This document shows, one piece after another, positions 25,260 through 33,576 of a DNA stretch of 64,000 nucleotides (position 1 is the first letter of the stretch; each line of letters opens with the position of its first letter). The position numbers were made by a program, and so were the translations under genes. Source of the stretch: Bradyrhizobium rifense (GTDB taxonomy: Bacteria > Pseudomonadota > Alphaproteobacteria > Rhizobiales > Xanthobacteraceae); the NCBI RefSeq assembly GCF_008123425.1, contig NZ_VSSS01000024.1:259374-323373 (forward strand), read 5' to 3'. The notes below the pieces were generated by a model, which did no database searches, was not told the origin of the DNA, and saw nothing but the letters and a program-made list of their open reading frames with translations.

Positions 25260-26115
25260 CGGCGCAGGCCGTTAGCCGGCCGCGCGACCCGCGCCCTCGC
25301 ATCTTGCCCTCGATACGCGCATGTCGTGGCACAAACTGCATAGGCGCTTGTTCGCCAGCAATGTTCGCCGCGCGAATCTCAACCATTTGGATGAGACCAT
25401 CAGCATGGTCGTGGAAAACGACACGCGGATGATACTCCAGGTAGAACATCATAACAACCGCCACGTGTAATCCCAACGAGTTCCCCTGATGCCGTCATGG
25501 CGATTCCAGAAGCAGATCGCGGAAGTTGTGGATGATTTTCGTGGCGCACAGTGCCTGTCGTGCACAAGCATCGATCATCTTGCATCAACGACGGACAGCA
25601 ATATCCGTGCAATCAAACGGGCGTAGAACTATGTGCATCTAGCCGGCTAGACTGCGCATGCGTTCACCATCATGTGTCCTGAAGAGCGAGATTGTCTTGA
25701 ACGTTACATTCGTCTGCAACGACATCCGATCTCCACGAGTGTCTCTACTTGATTTTGTTGAGAAGCTCATTCATCGTTTCGGTCGAACATAAGAAACGTC
25801 TGCGTGTGACTTGAACTCAGGGGCTTCGGTTGTACAACTCCGATCCATCGTCCGGCAGTGACGGCAGCTCGGGCTTGCGTTCGACGAATCTGCGGTTGGC
25901 ATGCCATCGGCAGCAGCGTTTCTCGCGCAGTATCTTGCGACGCTCATCAGTCCAAGTCATGTGCCGTGCAGTCCAGGGCTTCGCGCTGAAGCCCGGCACG
26001 ACGCACGTATCGGACATTGGCGGGCATCAGGATTCCCGCGAGACATTCGTGCGCCATGGTGGAAAGTGGCTTCGGGGCGCCGCACACGCGATTCCCGGGG
26101 CGAGGTAGGAATTTT
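25260..26115. other. Gene-poor, lower-GC interval
   Basis: About 855 bp between fliI and a MarR gene, with visibly lower GC, especially 25400-25830. It contains a perfect 14-bp palindrome TCTAGCCGGCTAGA (25638-25651). Candidate small ORFs are weak: plus 25321-25470 (49 aa, MSWHKLHRRLFASNVRR...) and minus 25817-26017 (66 aa, with a CCRWHANRRFVERKPELPSL segment); neither has a good ribosome binding site. No RNA gene recognised. It may be a transfer scar or a regulatory region. Confidence 0.5.
25817..26017 (-). CDS. Possible small hypothetical protein
   Basis: 66 aa, basic, ending LPDDGSELYNRSP. An internal start at MTWTDERRKILREKR is also possible. Third-position GC is fair but no ribosome binding site is clear and no family is recognised. 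Could be a remnant or a chance ORF. Confidence 0.25.
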   Translation of the reverse strand: MSDTCVVPGFSAKPWTARHMTWTDERRKILREKRCCRWHANRRFVERKPELPSLPDDGSELYNRSP

Positions 26116-26751
26116 ATGCCGTTGGCACGCGAAGCAGTCGAGCTGCTGGTTCAGGCGGCCAGAGCCTGGTATTTCGAAGGCAATCAACACGGGTTACGCG
26201 ATCGGGAATGGATGGCGCTGCGCTTTCTCGGCCGCGCCAATCGCTTCTCGCGCACACCATCCGCGCTCGCCGGCTTCATCGGCGCGACCAGGGCGACCGC
26301 ATCGCAGATCGTGAAGACGCTGGAGAGCAAATCCTTCCTGGTGCGAAAACCGTCGCAGGAAGACAAGCGTTCTGTCGTGCTCCACGTCACTGCGCAGGGC
26401 GAGAAATGCCTGAGCCAGCACGATCCGATCAATCACGTCGTCAATGCCGTCAGGGCACTCGAGACCGACGAGCGTCTCCGGCTGCGCGACTCGCTGCGCG
26501 AGGTTCTCAATCATCTCGACGCCGCCCATCAGCGGCTCGATGCCAGCGTCTGCCGCGATTGCATGTTCCTGGCCGAGCGCAGCCCCGGCACGGGCAAGGG
26601 GCGCGCCACCGCCGAGTTCATGTGCCGGCTGTATCGCGCGCCCGTCTCGCTCGAGGAGACGGAGCTGCTCTGCACCAGCTTCGAGCGCACCCGTGACCGC
26701 CCCAAGATCGAGGAGCATCTCGATCGCGCGCGCGTAGCAAACCAGAGTTGA
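26116..26751 (+). CDS. MarR family transcriptional regulator
   Basis: 211 aa from the ATG at 26116, with AGGTAGGA six bases upstream; a longer in-frame reading from 26017 is rejected. Winged-helix domain about residues 25-120: LIGATRATASQIVKTLESKS-like recognition helix (here FIGATRATASQIVKTLESKS) and wing LVRKPSQEDKRSVVLHVTAQ. The C-terminal extension has several cysteines (CRDCMFLAERS, EFMCRLYRAP, LLCTSFE), unusual for a simple MarR and perhaps metal-binding or redox-sensing. No obvious target next to it. Confidence 0.82.
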   Translation: MPLAREAVELLVQAARAWYFEGNQHGLRDREWMALRFLGRANRFSRTPSALAGFIGATRATASQIVKTLESKSFLVRKPSQEDKRSVVLHVTAQGEKCLSQHDPINHVVNAVRALETDERLRLRDSLREVLNHLDAAHQRLDASVCRDCMFLAERSPGTGKGRATAEFMCRLYRAPVSLEETELLCTSFERTRDRPKIEEHLDRARVANQS

Positions 26752-26798
26752 GGCAGCCGCGCGCCGCGTGAGCGGCCGGCGAGAGGTTACGAGGCGCA

Positions 26799-26839
26799 GT
26801 GCCCACCATTCCGATCACGGTACGCATTGTGGTGGGCAC
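26799..26839. repeat. Short inverted repeat GTGCCCACCA / TGGTGGGCAC
   Basis: Perfect 10-bp arms at 26799-26808 and 26830-26839, beginning a stretch whose sequence (GGTGGGCACGCTTCCGCC...) is of a kind scattered through Bradyrhizobium intergenic regions. Non-coding. Confidence 0.5.
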
Positions 26840-26926
26840 GCTTCCGCCTTCGCTCTTCGAGCTACGGCGGACAAGTCGCTTTGCCCACCCTGCGATGTCC
26901 GAGATCTTGGCTCGCTCCCTCCCCGT

Positions 26927-27006
26927 CGTCATTGCGAGCGCAGCGAAGCAATCCAGAATCCCTCTGCGGAAAGACTCTGGATTGCTTCGCTGCGCTCGCA
27001 ATGACG
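26927..27006. repeat. REP-like long palindrome
   Basis: Two 34-bp arms (26927-26960 and 26973-27006) that are inverted copies with one mismatch, around a 12-base loop. Arms begin CGTCATTGCGAGCGCAGCGA. Translated in some frames it gives RAQRSNPE/DCFAALAMT, a well-known sign of this dispersed element in Bradyrhizobium and relatives. It may fold into a strong hairpin at the 3' ends of the two flanking convergent genes. Confidence 0.85.
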
Positions 27007-27047
27007 GAGTATGAGTCGGTATCGCGTTTGCCCGCACCTCGGCGCCG

Positions 27048-28112
27048 TTACTGCGCGCCCGATCCGCCCTGCACGATCTTTTCGTTCAGCTTCTGATCGA
27101 CGGTATCGACCGTGCGATCGATCTCGGCATTGGGCGCGCCGATCTGATGCGAGATCAGCTTCACCAGAAGATCGACGCGCTCGATGAACGGCGCGCCGCT
27201 GGCCACGGCCCGCGCCGCTGACGAGGGCTTGAGCAGGCTTTCGGCGGCCTTGGCATATTTCGCAAACGGCACCTGATCCTGCGGATCGGCGCCGAGGCGG
27301 CGGGCGATGGCGTCGACATGGTCGTAGATCGTCTGCGAGCGCGCGAGGTCGCCGTGCACGGCGTCGCGGATCGACTGCGGCTCATGCGGCGTGATGCAAC
27401 GGTAATTGCCGGTGAGCAACATCGACCATTTCGCCAGCGGCACGAACAACGAGTCGAACACTTTCAGCTTCACCGGCACGTCCTGGCCCGCCAGCGTCAC
27501 CGCGTCGATATCGGCCTCGAGCTCGCGCAGCACCCTGTTGTGCTTCTCGTCGGCGAAGGCCGAGGCCTTGAAATTCGTGGGCAGGCCGACATGCAGCACG
27601 TTCGCCGCCTCTTCCGGCGGACGGAAGGCCTGCGGATCGGGCGAACACAGCGTCACCAGCCCCGGCTCGAACCGCTCCCACACCTGCGCATTGGTGTAGG
27701 CCTCCTCGAGGTCCATGTCGGCGAGCGCCGGAATGCGCTTGAGATAAGGCAGCGGCGGCATGTTCATGATCGAGAGGCACGGCAGCTTCGCCGCGGCGAT
27801 CTTGATCATGAGCATGCGGACCGTATGGTTGGTGTATTGCGGCTCCTGCATCGCAAGGCCGACCAGATCGTAGCGGGAGACGTCGACATTCTGCGGCGTT
27901 ATCGCGTCGAGCTTGCCGGGCAGGTCGCGCGAGAAGATCGCGCGGTGCACCGCCTCGTCGCGCAGCTTGATGCGCACCTCGGTACCGTCGCGGTTGATCA
28001 GCTCCGCGGTCTTGGACCGGCAGACCAGGGTCACGTTGTGCCCGGCCATCAGCAGCTTCGTGCCCAGCAGGGAGCCGTAAGAAGCTCCCAGAATCAGAAC
28101 GTTACGCGCCAT
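27048..28112 (-). CDS. Ketopantoate reductase-like NAD(P)-binding protein
   Basis: 354 aa from the ATG at 28112 (GAGGGGAC upstream). Rossmann fold at the N-terminus: NVLILGASYGSLLGTKLLMA, GHNVTLVCRS, typical of the 2-dehydropantoate 2-reductase (ApbA/PanE) superfamily. The C-terminal half is helical with KVFDSLFVPLAKWSMLLTGN and LARSQTIYDHVDAIARRLG. It lacks easily recognised PanE catalytic context, so the true substrate is unknown. Single gene, divergent from the HerA-like ATPase. Confidence 0.7.
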   Translation of the reverse strand: MARNVLILGASYGSLLGTKLLMAGHNVTLVCRSKTAELINRDGTEVRIKLRDEAVHRAIFSRDLPGKLDAITPQNVDVSRYDLVGLAMQEPQYTNHTVRMLMIKIAAAKLPCLSIMNMPPLPYLKRIPALADMDLEEAYTNAQVWERFEPGLVTLCSPDPQAFRPPEEAANVLHVGLPTNFKASAFADEKHNRVLRELEADIDAVTLAGQDVPVKLKVFDSLFVPLAKWSMLLTGNYRCITPHEPQSIRDAVHGDLARSQTIYDHVDAIARRLGADPQDQVPFAKYAKAAESLLKPSSAARAVASGAPFIERVDLLVKLISHQIGAPNAEIDRTVDTVDQKLNEKIVQGGSGAQ

Positions 28113-28472
28113 GTTCGTCCCCTCGACAATGTGTGTGATTTTTGAGCCCCGGGGCGTTATCCGCGGGTGCGTTGGCGGCATCTAAGGCAAACCTGCCGGG
28201 GATGGCAACTGGGATAATGCATACAAGGCGCCACCGGATATTCCACGGTGCGGGCGAAACCGACAGCGGGGTTCCCTCGAAGTAGTTGCGATTTTACCGA
28301 ATCCTGGCTTCGTCGGGTCATCCGCCTCTCATCCCGGCCCGCACTTTCTACGGCTTTCGAATCTCGACTGAAATCCGCCGTGGGCAACGCGGCGTGATTC
28401 GTCCTGTTTCGCTCGACGCATCCCGCTTCGATTGATAAGCCCCTGTCCGCGAATGGAAGGGCCTGAGTCGGG
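28113..28472. other. Divergent intergenic region
   Basis: 360 bp between the reductase-like gene and the HerA-like ATPase, both reading outward. It must carry two promoters. I see no gene, no strong palindrome and no recognised operator. Confidence 0.4.
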
Positions 28473-29984
28473 ATGACGGTTGCAATCGAGATGGGGTTGA
28501 CCACGGCGGGCGCCGCGGCGGCCATGGACCTCGAGGAACTCCTGGCGACCCGCCTCCTGGTGCAGGGCAATTCCGGCTCCGGCAAGTCGCATCTGTTGCG
28601 GCGCCTCTTGGAGCAGAGCGCGCCCTGGGTGCAGCAGGCCATCATCGACCCCGAGGGCGATTTCGTCACGCTGGCCGAGCGCTTCGGCCATCTCGTGATC
28701 GAGGCCGAGGATCACACCGAGCGCGGCCTTCAGGTCGCCGGTGAACGCGCGCGGCTGCACCGGGTCTCCACCGTGCTCAATCTCGAAGGGCTGGATGCCG
28801 AGAACCAGATGCGGCGCGCGGCCGCCTTCCTCGGCGGCCTGTTCGACGTGGAGCGCGACCATTGGTACCCGATGCTGGTGGTCGTCGACGAGGCGCAGCT
28901 GTTTGCGCCCGCGGTCGCCGGCGAAGTGTCCGACGAGGCACGAAAACTCTCGCTCAGCGCCATGACCAACCTGATGTGCCGCGGCCGCAAGCGCGGGCTC
29001 GCCGGCATCATCGCGACGCAGCGGCTGGCAAAGCTCGCCAAGAACGTCGCCGCCGAAGCCTCGAACTTCCTGATGGGCCGGACATTCCTCGACATCGACA
29101 TGGCGCGCGCCGCCGATTTGCTCGGCATGGAGCGGCGGCAGGCGGAAGCCTTTCGCGATCTCGAACGCGGGCAATTCATGGCGCTTGGACCTGCGCTGTC
29201 GCGTCGTCCGCTGCGGCTGAACATCGGCCCCACCGACACCAGTCCGCGCAATTCCACGCCACGGTTGATGCCGATGCCGGGAGCGGCGCTGGAGGACGCG
29301 CGCGCCGTGATCCTGGCCGCGCCGCCGCCGGATGCCAGCCGGCCGCAGCGTCGCCCTGCGCCTGACCTGCTCGAGCAGCTCCGTGCGGCCAAGGCGGCAA
29401 CGCCCGAGGTCAGCCCCGAAGTGGTCGAGACCCCCGTCAGTGCCGAAGAACTCGCGGAACGGCGCGAGCGCGTGGATCGGACGTTGCACGCCGTGATGGC
29501 CGCGCCCGATGCCGGCTTCCGCGCCATCGGCGTGCTCTATCAGGAATTCGTGGTCCGCTGCCGCATCGAAGGCCTTGGCGCGGCCGTACCTGACCTCGGC
29601 GAATTCCGCCGCATGTTGACGCATGCGCGTGCCGGGCTCGGCACTGATATCGCCGAGGACGATGCCTGGCAGGAGGTGACGCTGCGCGCCTCGATCCTGC
29701 CCGACGACATGCAGGGCGTGTTCATGATGATCGCGCGCGCTGCCAAGGAAGGCTGGCCTTGCCCCGGCGATGCCGCGATCGCCCGCGCCTACGGCTCGCA
29801 CTCGCTGCGCCGGGCGCAACGGCTGCTCGGCTATATGGAGGAGCAGGGCCTGATCGTCGTCCAGCTCGACGGCGGCGGACGCAGGTTCGTGACGCTGGTG
29901 GAGCTCGCGTGGGCAACCGCTCCGGGCGACCCCAATGGCGACGACCAGCCGACCGAGCCGATGCCGAGCGCAGCTTCGGCCTGA
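28473..29984 (+). CDS. HerA-like (DUF87) ATP-binding protein
   Basis: 503 aa. N-terminal ATPase domain (about 15-250): Walker A GNSGSGKSH (LLVQGNSGSGKSHLLRRLLE), Walker B MLVVVDEAQLF, a possible sensor region in GIIATQRLAKLAKNVAAEAS, and DLERGQFMAL. This is the HerA/FtsK-related DNA-translocase superfamily; no HAS barrel is seen. Residues 300-503 form a helical, partly winged-helix-like region (AIARAYGSHSLRRAQRLLGY, LIVVQLDGGGRRFV). No nuclease partner (NurA) is nearby. Function unknown; could be DNA repair, replication or defence. Confidence 0.8.
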   Translation: MTVAIEMGLTTAGAAAAMDLEELLATRLLVQGNSGSGKSHLLRRLLEQSAPWVQQAIIDPEGDFVTLAERFGHLVIEAEDHTERGLQVAGERARLHRVSTVLNLEGLDAENQMRRAAAFLGGLFDVERDHWYPMLVVVDEAQLFAPAVAGEVSDEARKLSLSAMTNLMCRGRKRGLAGIIATQRLAKLAKNVAAEASNFLMGRTFLDIDMARAADLLGMERRQAEAFRDLERGQFMALGPALSRRPLRLNIGPTDTSPRNSTPRLMPMPGAALEDARAVILAAPPPDASRPQRRPAPDLLEQLRAAKAATPEVSPEVVETPVSAEELAERRERVDRTLHAVMAAPDAGFRAIGVLYQEFVVRCRIEGLGAAVPDLGEFRRMLTHARAGLGTDIAEDDAWQEVTLRASILPDDMQGVFMMIARAAKEGWPCPGDAAIARAYGSHSLRRAQRLLGYMEEQGLIVVQLDGGGRRFVTLVELAWATAPGDPNGDDQPTEPMPSAASA

Positions 29985-30008
29985 TTGCTACCACGAAGAT
30001 GGTGCGCG

Positions 30009-30124
30009 CCCTCTCCCCCTTGCGGGAGAGGGTTGGGGAGAGGGTCTCTCGACACTGGGATTCCCCAAGAGGAGAAAACCCTCACCCGCGCCTGCGGCGC
30101 GACCTCTCCCGCTTGCGGGAGAGG
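30009..30124. repeat. Dispersed palindromic repeat pair
   Basis: Two hairpins: CCCTCTCCC (30009-30017) with GGGAGAGGG (30024-30032), and CCTCTCCC (30103-30110) with GGGAGAGG (30117-30124), joined by a spacer with AGGAGAAAACCCTCACCCG. This layout recurs in many alphaproteobacterial intergenic regions. It lies between convergent genes and may serve as a bidirectional terminator. Confidence 0.75.
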
Positions 30125-30141
30125 TTATGGAGCCCGCGGCA

Positions 30142-32445
30142 CTAGAATGCCCCAGCCAAAGTAACGCGAAACGTCAGCGGCTCGACCGGGTGCAGCACGT
30201 AGTCCATCACGCCGTTCTGGCAGACCGCGGTCGGCGCGACGCCGCCGGTGCAGAGATTATAGAGCGTGTCGGTCTTGAGCAGCGAACCATAGGCATAGGT
30301 GATCTGGTTTGCCCGTGTGTCGAACAGATTGAGCACGTCGAGCTGGATGCGCCAGCCATTGTCCGCGCGATAGCCGAGGCGGCCGTTGAAGATACTGGTC
30401 GCTGACGAGCGGAACGCATTGTCCTCCGTCAGCGGGCTCGCCGCCAGACAGCGCCAGCGCGCGCCGCCGAACCAGCCGGTCTTCTCGCCGAGCGTGATGC
30501 CGGCCGAGGCCACCATCGGCGGCGCATTCGGAATATAATTGCCGGGCGCGTTGCCGATCTGCGCCTCCGGATAGCCGGCCAGCGAAGCGTAGACCGCCGC
30601 CTGCTCTCTGTCGGTGCCGCGAAAGCGCGCATGCGTCATCGCGAGATCGGCGTCGATGTCGATCCAGGAGCGCGGGCGGTAGTGGTTAGTCCACTCGAAA
30701 CCGTAGCGGCGGCTGGCGCGCGTCGCCTCGGTGTCGCCGGCATCGCCCGAGAACAGGATCTCGGAATCCTGGTCGAGGATGAAAACGCTGAATGACGAAT
30801 CGAGACCGGGAATGATTTTGCTGCGAACGCCGACCTCGGCGCCGCGCGTGCGCACCAGCAGCGGCGACGGCGAGAGTTTTGTGGCGGGATCGCTGGGGTC
30901 CTCCGTCGTGGTCGCACCACGGGCGTCGTTCGAATGCATGCCATAACCGGCGCCGAGGAAGAATTCAGTCTGGTTGAACGGGCCGAGCACCATCCTGAAT
31001 TTGGGGCTGCCGAGCGAGGCATCGACGTGCCCGGAATTACTCGCGTTGAACAGCGAAGTGACGTCGGCAGCATAATAATCGCCGCGCCAGCCGACCGTGG
31101 TCCGGAGCCAGTTGGTCCAGCGCACGGTGTTTTCGGCAAAGATTCCGACGCTGCCCTCGCCGACCTTGTCGCTGCGGACGCTGGAGAGGAAGCTGCGCTG
31201 GAAAGTGTTGGAGAGCGCCAGATCGATCGCATCATAGCGCGATTGCAGGCCGAAATTGGTCTGCATCGGCAGACCCGCGAACGAGCCGTTCAGCGTGCGC
31301 GAGATATTCGCGCCGGCCATCAGGCGATCGTCGTGCTGGTGAAACTGGTCGCCGAGCACGGGATCGTTCAGGAAGTAAGTGAAGTTGTTGAAGAGATCGA
31401 GCTGGCTCTTCACGACATAGGCGTTGGCTTTCCAAGAGCCGAGATCGTCGCTCTGCGCCACGCGGCCCGATAGCGCGAAGCGATTGGTGTTGCCGCCGTC
31501 GCTCGGATCCTCCGAGCCGAAGCGGTCGAGAAATCCGCTGGTGATCGCGCGCTGCGGCACCTGGTCGGTCGAATTCCACTTGTTCGTATAGGCCATCCCG
31601 GTGACGGAGACGCCGTCGGTCGCGGTGCCCTGGCTGTAGCGCAGGAGGCCGTTGAGCTTGCGCACAATGTCAGGATTATCCCACGGGCCGTTATAGGTGC
31701 CGAGCTCGCCGGCCACGAGCAGCGAACCGTCGTCTACCTTCGCCGAGTCCATGCCGAGCAGGCGGCGATAGCCAAAACTGCCGGCGGTGATTTGCGCGAG
31801 GCCCTTTTCGGTGCGGTCGATCAGGCCGGTATGGACGCTGCCGACGGAGGCGAAATCGCCTTCGTCGGCGAAATACGGACCCTTGCGCACATCCATCGTG
31901 CCGATGGTCTCGGGGATCAGCCAATTCAGGTCCGCATAACCCTGGCCATGCGCGTGAGTGCGCATATTGACGGGAACGTCGTCGACGGTGATGGCGAGAT
32001 CGGTGCCGTGGTCGAGATTGTAGCCGCGCAGAAAATACTGGTTGGCTTTGCCTTCGCCGGAATGCTGGGTGACGATCAACCCCGGCACGGCCTCAAGCGC
32101 CTCACCCAGCCGCGTGAAGGTGCGCGCATTGAGCGCCTCGCCGGAGATGGTGAGCTCGCTCGCCATGCTCGGTGGGCTGTGCACGCCGGAGGCGGCGCCT
32201 GACGGAGCAGGCGTCGGCTGGGCGACATGACGCGGCGCCGCGGCCGGTCTAGCAGTACGCCGTGGCGTGGGCGGCTTCTTGCGATGCGGCGCCTCGCCGC
32301 CGGTGATTTGTATCGGCGGCAGTTCGCTCTGCGCAAACGCCTTGCCGTCATCTGCGACAAGGACGAAAGCCGGAAGCGCCGCGAGAACGATGCAACGAGG
32401 GCCGGGCTCAGGCCGTCTCGGTCGCATCGAGACCATCCGGCGCAT
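30142..32445 (-). CDS. TonB-dependent outer-membrane receptor, probably for nickel
   Basis: 767 aa. Signal peptide in CIVLAALPAFVLVADDGKAF, Pro-rich N-terminal extension, plug domain (about 95-220: ALEAVPGLIVTQHSGEGKAN, YFLRGYNLDHGTDLAITVDD) and a 22-strand-type barrel ending in Phe (RVTLAGAF), the signal for outer-membrane insertion. Starts at 32445, 32436 or 32427 are possible. It overlaps the NiCoT permease by 38 bases and shares its NikR-like operator, so it probably takes up nickel (or a nickel complex). Specificity is inferred from this context. Confidence 0.88.
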   Translation of the reverse strand: MRRMVSMRPRRPEPGPRCIVLAALPAFVLVADDGKAFAQSELPPIQITGGEAPHRKKPPTPRRTARPAAAPRHVAQPTPAPSGAASGVHSPPSMASELTISGEALNARTFTRLGEALEAVPGLIVTQHSGEGKANQYFLRGYNLDHGTDLAITVDDVPVNMRTHAHGQGYADLNWLIPETIGTMDVRKGPYFADEGDFASVGSVHTGLIDRTEKGLAQITAGSFGYRRLLGMDSAKVDDGSLLVAGELGTYNGPWDNPDIVRKLNGLLRYSQGTATDGVSVTGMAYTNKWNSTDQVPQRAITSGFLDRFGSEDPSDGGNTNRFALSGRVAQSDDLGSWKANAYVVKSQLDLFNNFTYFLNDPVLGDQFHQHDDRLMAGANISRTLNGSFAGLPMQTNFGLQSRYDAIDLALSNTFQRSFLSSVRSDKVGEGSVGIFAENTVRWTNWLRTTVGWRGDYYAADVTSLFNASNSGHVDASLGSPKFRMVLGPFNQTEFFLGAGYGMHSNDARGATTTEDPSDPATKLSPSPLLVRTRGAEVGVRSKIIPGLDSSFSVFILDQDSEILFSGDAGDTEATRASRRYGFEWTNHYRPRSWIDIDADLAMTHARFRGTDREQAAVYASLAGYPEAQIGNAPGNYIPNAPPMVASAGITLGEKTGWFGGARWRCLAASPLTEDNAFRSSATSIFNGRLGYRADNGWRIQLDVLNLFDTRANQITYAYGSLLKTDTLYNLCTGGVAPTAVCQNGVMDYVLHPVEPLTFRVTLAGAF

Positions 32446-33472
32446 CGCCGCGCGCGTCTGTGAACATGCGGCGGTAGAACAGGCTTGAGACGAGCCAGGC
32501 GATCATGAACAGCGCGATCACGGCGAAGCCGACATTGGCGAGCGAGTCGTTGAGGGCATCGACCAGCGTCCACACGCCGCCGGAAAGCCCTAGCCGGTCG
32601 GCGATCAGGCCAAGCGCCTCGATGCCGCCGATGAACAGCGCAACCGCAACGGACGCACCGGTGATGGTCAGGTTGTACCAGAGCTTTCGCATGGGATCGA
32701 CGAATGCCCAGCGATAGGCACTCACCATCAGTGCGGAGTCGGCGGTGTCGACCAGCGCCATGCCCGATGCGAACAAAGCGGGGAAGACCGGGATATCGGC
32801 TAACGACGCGCCGCGCGCGGCTTCGGTGGCGGAGAGGCTGAGCAGGCCGATCTCGGTTGCGGTGTCGAAGCCAAGACCGAACAAGAGGCCGAGCGGAAAC
32901 ATGTGCCAGGACTTTGTCACCAGGCGGAACATCGGGCCGAGCAGGCGTGCGAGAAAGCCGCGATGGGCGAGCAGTGCGTCGAGCCCGGCGGCGTCTTGAA
33001 CACCCTGCTCACGCGCCACGCGAAACGTCCGCCACAGGCCTGCGAAGATGGCGAGGTTGATTACCGCGATCGCCAGCAGGAACAACGCCGACACCGAGGT
33101 ACCGATCAGGCCACCAATGTCCCTCAGAAAACTGTCGCCGCCAAGGCTGACCACGCCGAGCGCGAGCAGCATGGTTGCGACTACGACCACGCTGGAATGG
33201 CCGAGCGCGAAATAGAGGCCGACGCTGCGCGGCGTATCGCCCGCCTGCATCAGCTTGCGCACGACATTGTCGATGGCGGCGATGTGGTCGGCGTCGACCG
33301 CGTGACGCAGGCCGAACACCCAGGCGAGCAGCGCGGTTGCCATCACTGCGGGCCGGTCGCCGAACGCCGCAAAAGCCCAGGCCCATGCGGCGACATTGGC
33401 GGCGACGAGCCCGCCGAACAGCAGCACCATTCCGGGCTCGGCCGCCCGCAAAGACCTCGTCACGAAACTCAT
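32408..33472 (-). CDS. Nickel/cobalt permease of the NiCoT family (HoxN/HupN/NixA)
   Basis: Inner-membrane secondary transporter, 354 aa from the ATG at 33472. About eight membrane segments. The family signature RHAVDADHI is at residues 56-64 (metal-binding His57, Asp60, Asp62, His63), followed by the second signature LGHSSVVVV and the third LFGLGFDTATEI. First gene of an operon with the TonB-dependent receptor. The NikR-type operator directly upstream favours nickel over cobalt; nickel is needed for hydrogenase and urease in these bacteria. Confidence 0.93.
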   Translation of the reverse strand: MSFVTRSLRAAEPGMVLLFGGLVAANVAAWAWAFAAFGDRPAVMATALLAWVFGLRHAVDADHIAAIDNVVRKLMQAGDTPRSVGLYFALGHSSVVVVATMLLALGVVSLGGDSFLRDIGGLIGTSVSALFLLAIAVINLAIFAGLWRTFRVAREQGVQDAAGLDALLAHRGFLARLLGPMFRLVTKSWHMFPLGLLFGLGFDTATEIGLLSLSATEAARGASLADIPVFPALFASGMALVDTADSALMVSAYRWAFVDPMRKLWYNLTITGASVAVALFIGGIEALGLIADRLGLSGGVWTLVDALNDSLANVGFAVIALFMIAWLVSSLFYRRMFTDARGDAPDGLDATETA

Positions 33473-33499
33473 CACGCCGCGCGCCTCGTTGCGTCAACG

Positions 33500-33527
33500 G
33501 TATGATCTTTTCATAGAATGATCATAC
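33500..33527 (-). promoter_or_regulatory. NikR-type operator GTATGA-N16-TCATAC
   Basis: Perfect match, including the 16-base spacer, to the operator bound by NikR at the nik promoter of E. coli. It is also a longer palindrome, GTATGATC with GATCATAC. It ends 27 bases upstream of the permease start, where a repressor would block transcription. No nikR gene is in the window. Confidence 0.85.
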
Positions 33528-33576
33528 GGGCCAGTGCAATCCCGCGCGACCGGGACGATTTTCGTGCATGCCCGCC

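Noticed and set aside
25328-25341. Sigma-54-like TGGCAC...TGCA
   Set aside because: The distance between the GG and GC elements is 8 bases, not 10, so it does not fit the consensus.
26618-27037. Minus-strand ORF encoding RAQRSNPESF and DCFAALAMTT
   Set aside because: It is the translated REP-like palindrome, a known artefact, and overlaps the 3' end of the MarR gene.
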